21,976 nt of DNA from CAYMLL01 sp964390645 (GTDB taxonomy: Bacteria > Planctomycetota > UBA8108), in the NCBI GenBank assembly GCA_964390645.1, contig CAYMLL010000106.1:1-21976 (forward strand), written 5' to 3'. Every line of letters starts with the position of its first letter. Positions within the stretch are counted from its first letter, which is position 1. A program made the translations under genes and the position numbers. Of the stretch, positions 20,995-21,976 are shown in pieces. The notes beneath the pieces were generated by a model. That model was given only the letters and a program-made list of their open reading frames with translations. It was not told where the DNA came from and did not search any database.

Positions 20995-21550
20995 GCGCTC
21001 GAAGAAGGTGCCTCCCGAGGGCAGTGGCCTCTTCCTGATCGGCTACCGAGGTAGCGGAAAGACCTCCGTCGGCGAGCGCCTTGCCGCGGCGTGGGGCTGG
21101 TCCTTTGTCGACAGCGACCGCCTGATCGAGGAACGTGCGTCGTCGTCGATCGCGGAGGTCTTCTCGTCGCTCGGCGAGGGGCGCTTCCGCGAGATCGAGG
21201 AGGATGTCGTCGTGGAGATCGCGGGGCGGGCGGCATCGGGCGAGCGGCTCGTCGCAGCGACCGGCGGGGGCGTGGTGCTTCGCGCGTCGAACGTATCGCG
21301 GCTGCGCGAGTCGGGTCGTGTGATCTGGCTGCGAGCCTCGATCGACGAGCTCAGGAGACGCATCGCGGAGGATTCACACTCGACGCGGGATCGTCCTGCG
21401 CTCGTGGGGGCCTCGGCGGCGGATGAGGTGGAGCGAGTCTTGACCGAGCGGCTTCCGCTCTACGCGAGCGCGGCGGACCGCGTCGTCGATACCGACGGGC
21501 TGAGCATCGAGGACGTTGTTCGAGAGGTAGGACGCGGTGAGATCCGATGA
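20984..21550 (+). CDS. aroK: Shikimate kinase
   Basis: The 188-residue cytoplasmic enzyme phosphorylates shikimate with ATP in aromatic amino acid synthesis. The Walker A motif GYRGSGKT is at 20-27 and the substrate-binding DSD at 43-45. GEGRFREIE is at 64-72, with Arg69 the likely shikimate-binding residue. GGGVV is at 94-98, and the lid arginine lies in TRDRPAL (134-140). The start is taken at TTG 20984, overlapping the PDZ gene by 11 bp. A GTG at 21008 would also preserve every motif and give a length nearer the usual 170-180 residues. Neither start has a clear ribosome-binding site. The overlap suggests translational coupling with the PDZ gene. Confidence 0.95.
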   Translation: MTIERSKKVPPEGSGLFLIGYRGSGKTSVGERLAAAWGWSFVDSDRLIEERASSSIAEVFSSLGEGRFREIEEDVVVEIAGRAASGERLVAATGGGVVLRASNVSRLRESGRVIWLRASIDELRRRIAEDSHSTRDRPALVGASAADEVERVLTERLPLYASAADRVVDTDGLSIEDVVREVGRGEIR

Positions 21551-21554
21551 TCCG

Positions 21555-21692
21555 ATGACCGGTCGTCAGCTCGCCACCCGGAGTCGCTTCAGCCCGGAGT
21601 CGCTGATCCAGGATCGTCACGCGAGCCGCTCCGGGGCCCGATTTCAGGAACGTGCCGAGCGGTTCGTGTCGAGCCGCTCGCGGAACTCGTGA
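21555..21692 (+). CDS. Possible 45-residue basic protein (doubtful)
   Basis: A short open frame lies between shikimate kinase and the prepilin peptidase (MTGRQLATRSRFSPES at its start). It is rich in Arg and Ser, probably disordered, and matches no family I know. A GTG at 21537 would extend it in frame into the end of the kinase gene. No ribosome-binding site supports it, so it may be chance. Confidence 0.2.
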   Translation: MTGRQLATRSRFSPESLIQDRHASRSGARFQERAERFVSSRSRNS

Positions 21693-21703
21693 GTCGCGTA
21701 GCC

Positions 21704-21976
21704 ATGCCGTTCTTACTCCAGGTTCTCGCGGTCGAGCCCGGCAGCGTGTCTCGCTGGCTCGTCGTCGGGGTAGCGGCTTGCTTCGGCGCCGCTACCGGCA
21801 GCTTCCTGAACGTCTGCGTCTGGCGGATTCCGCGTCAGGGGCTCGGAGTCAGCAGACCGGCCCGCTCCTTCTGTCCGCTCTGCGGGGCGGCGATCGTGTG
21901 GTACGACAACTTGCCCCTGCTCAGCTGGATGGCGCTGGGTGGTCGGTGTCGCCACTGTCGCGCTTCCATCGCGTTG
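21704..21976 (+). CDS. Prepilin peptidase (A24 family), N-terminal part
   Basis: The gene runs off the right edge; 91 codons are present. A first membrane helix (LVVGVAACFGAATGSFLNVCVW, starting near residue 19) carries the family motif GSFLNVCVWRIP (32-43). A cytoplasmic zinc-binding region follows with paired cysteines CPLC (57-60) and CRHC (82-85) around IVWYDNLPLLSWMALGGRCR, typical of the DiS_P_DiS domain of bifunctional PilD/GspO enzymes. These cleave and often N-methylate type IV pilins and type II secretion pseudopilins at the inner membrane. The aspartyl catalytic residues lie beyond the window. The spacer before it (21551-21703) shows no terminator. Confidence 0.92.
   Translation, partial: MPFLLQVLAVEPGSVSRWLVVGVAACFGAATGSFLNVCVWRIPRQGLGVSRPARSFCPLCGAAIVWYDNLPLLSWMALGGRCRHCRASIAL

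Overview
The window is GC-rich bacterial DNA that most resembles a planctomycete (Planctomycetota). The strongest evidence is an adjacent pair of planctomycete-typical exported proteins: a cytochrome-like PSCyt1/DUF1549/DUF1553 protein and a Tat-exported DUF1501 protein. A secreted PQQ-type beta-propeller that begins 'DWSRFRGPNGSG' after its signal peptide, a large carboxypeptidase-regulatory-repeat protein and LpxI fit the same picture. The assembly is a draft: two 10-N scaffold gaps lie inside genes, one G/C homopolymer block looks artificial, and there are several probable indels. No genus can be named from this sequence.

Layout. Positions 2-2751 hold a multi-repeat beta-sandwich protein with RG/RGG-rich inserts; it is cut by the left edge and by a gap. 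Positions 2839-4182 encode a secreted beta-propeller. A minus-strand block follows: a secreted protein of unknown function (4292-5149) and proline iminopeptidase (5247-6230). Divergent from these is the plus-strand pair PSCyt1/DUF1549/DUF1553 (6348-8741) and DUF1501 (8745-10216), only 3 bp apart. Positions 10224-10883 contain broken minus-strand coding sequence that looks like a sodium:solute symporter remnant. A 960-residue protein (10920-13802) joins parts of two different carbohydrate-active protein types. After about 540 bp without a recognisable gene come an MlrC-family (M81) metallopeptidase (14347-15852) and a 55-residue cysteine-rich lipoprotein (15980-16147).

Positions 16148-17940 are an accessory-looking stretch. 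It holds degenerate short repeats, a G15-C18-G10 palindrome, an AT-hook-like protein gene with a triple 24-bp repeat and a damaged 5' end, two small genes of unknown function, and a strong hairpin terminator. It abuts the 3' end of a minus-strand tRNA-Leu(GAG).

The right end is housekeeping-like: lpxI (lipid A synthesis), a secreted protein with four PDZ domains and no protease domain, shikimate kinase, and the N-terminus of a prepilin peptidase running off the window. The PDZ gene overlaps the shikimate kinase gene, so these may be co-transcribed.

The genes largely concern the cell envelope and extracytoplasmic work: exported redox-like and Tat proteins, secreted scaffolds, peptide and glycan breakdown, lipid A and pilin processing. 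I do not see a defence system, CRISPR array, transposase or complete mobile element. The most unusual items are the chimeric glycosidase-like protein, the RGG-rich secreted repeat protein, the protease-free four-PDZ protein and the metallothionein-like lipoprotein.
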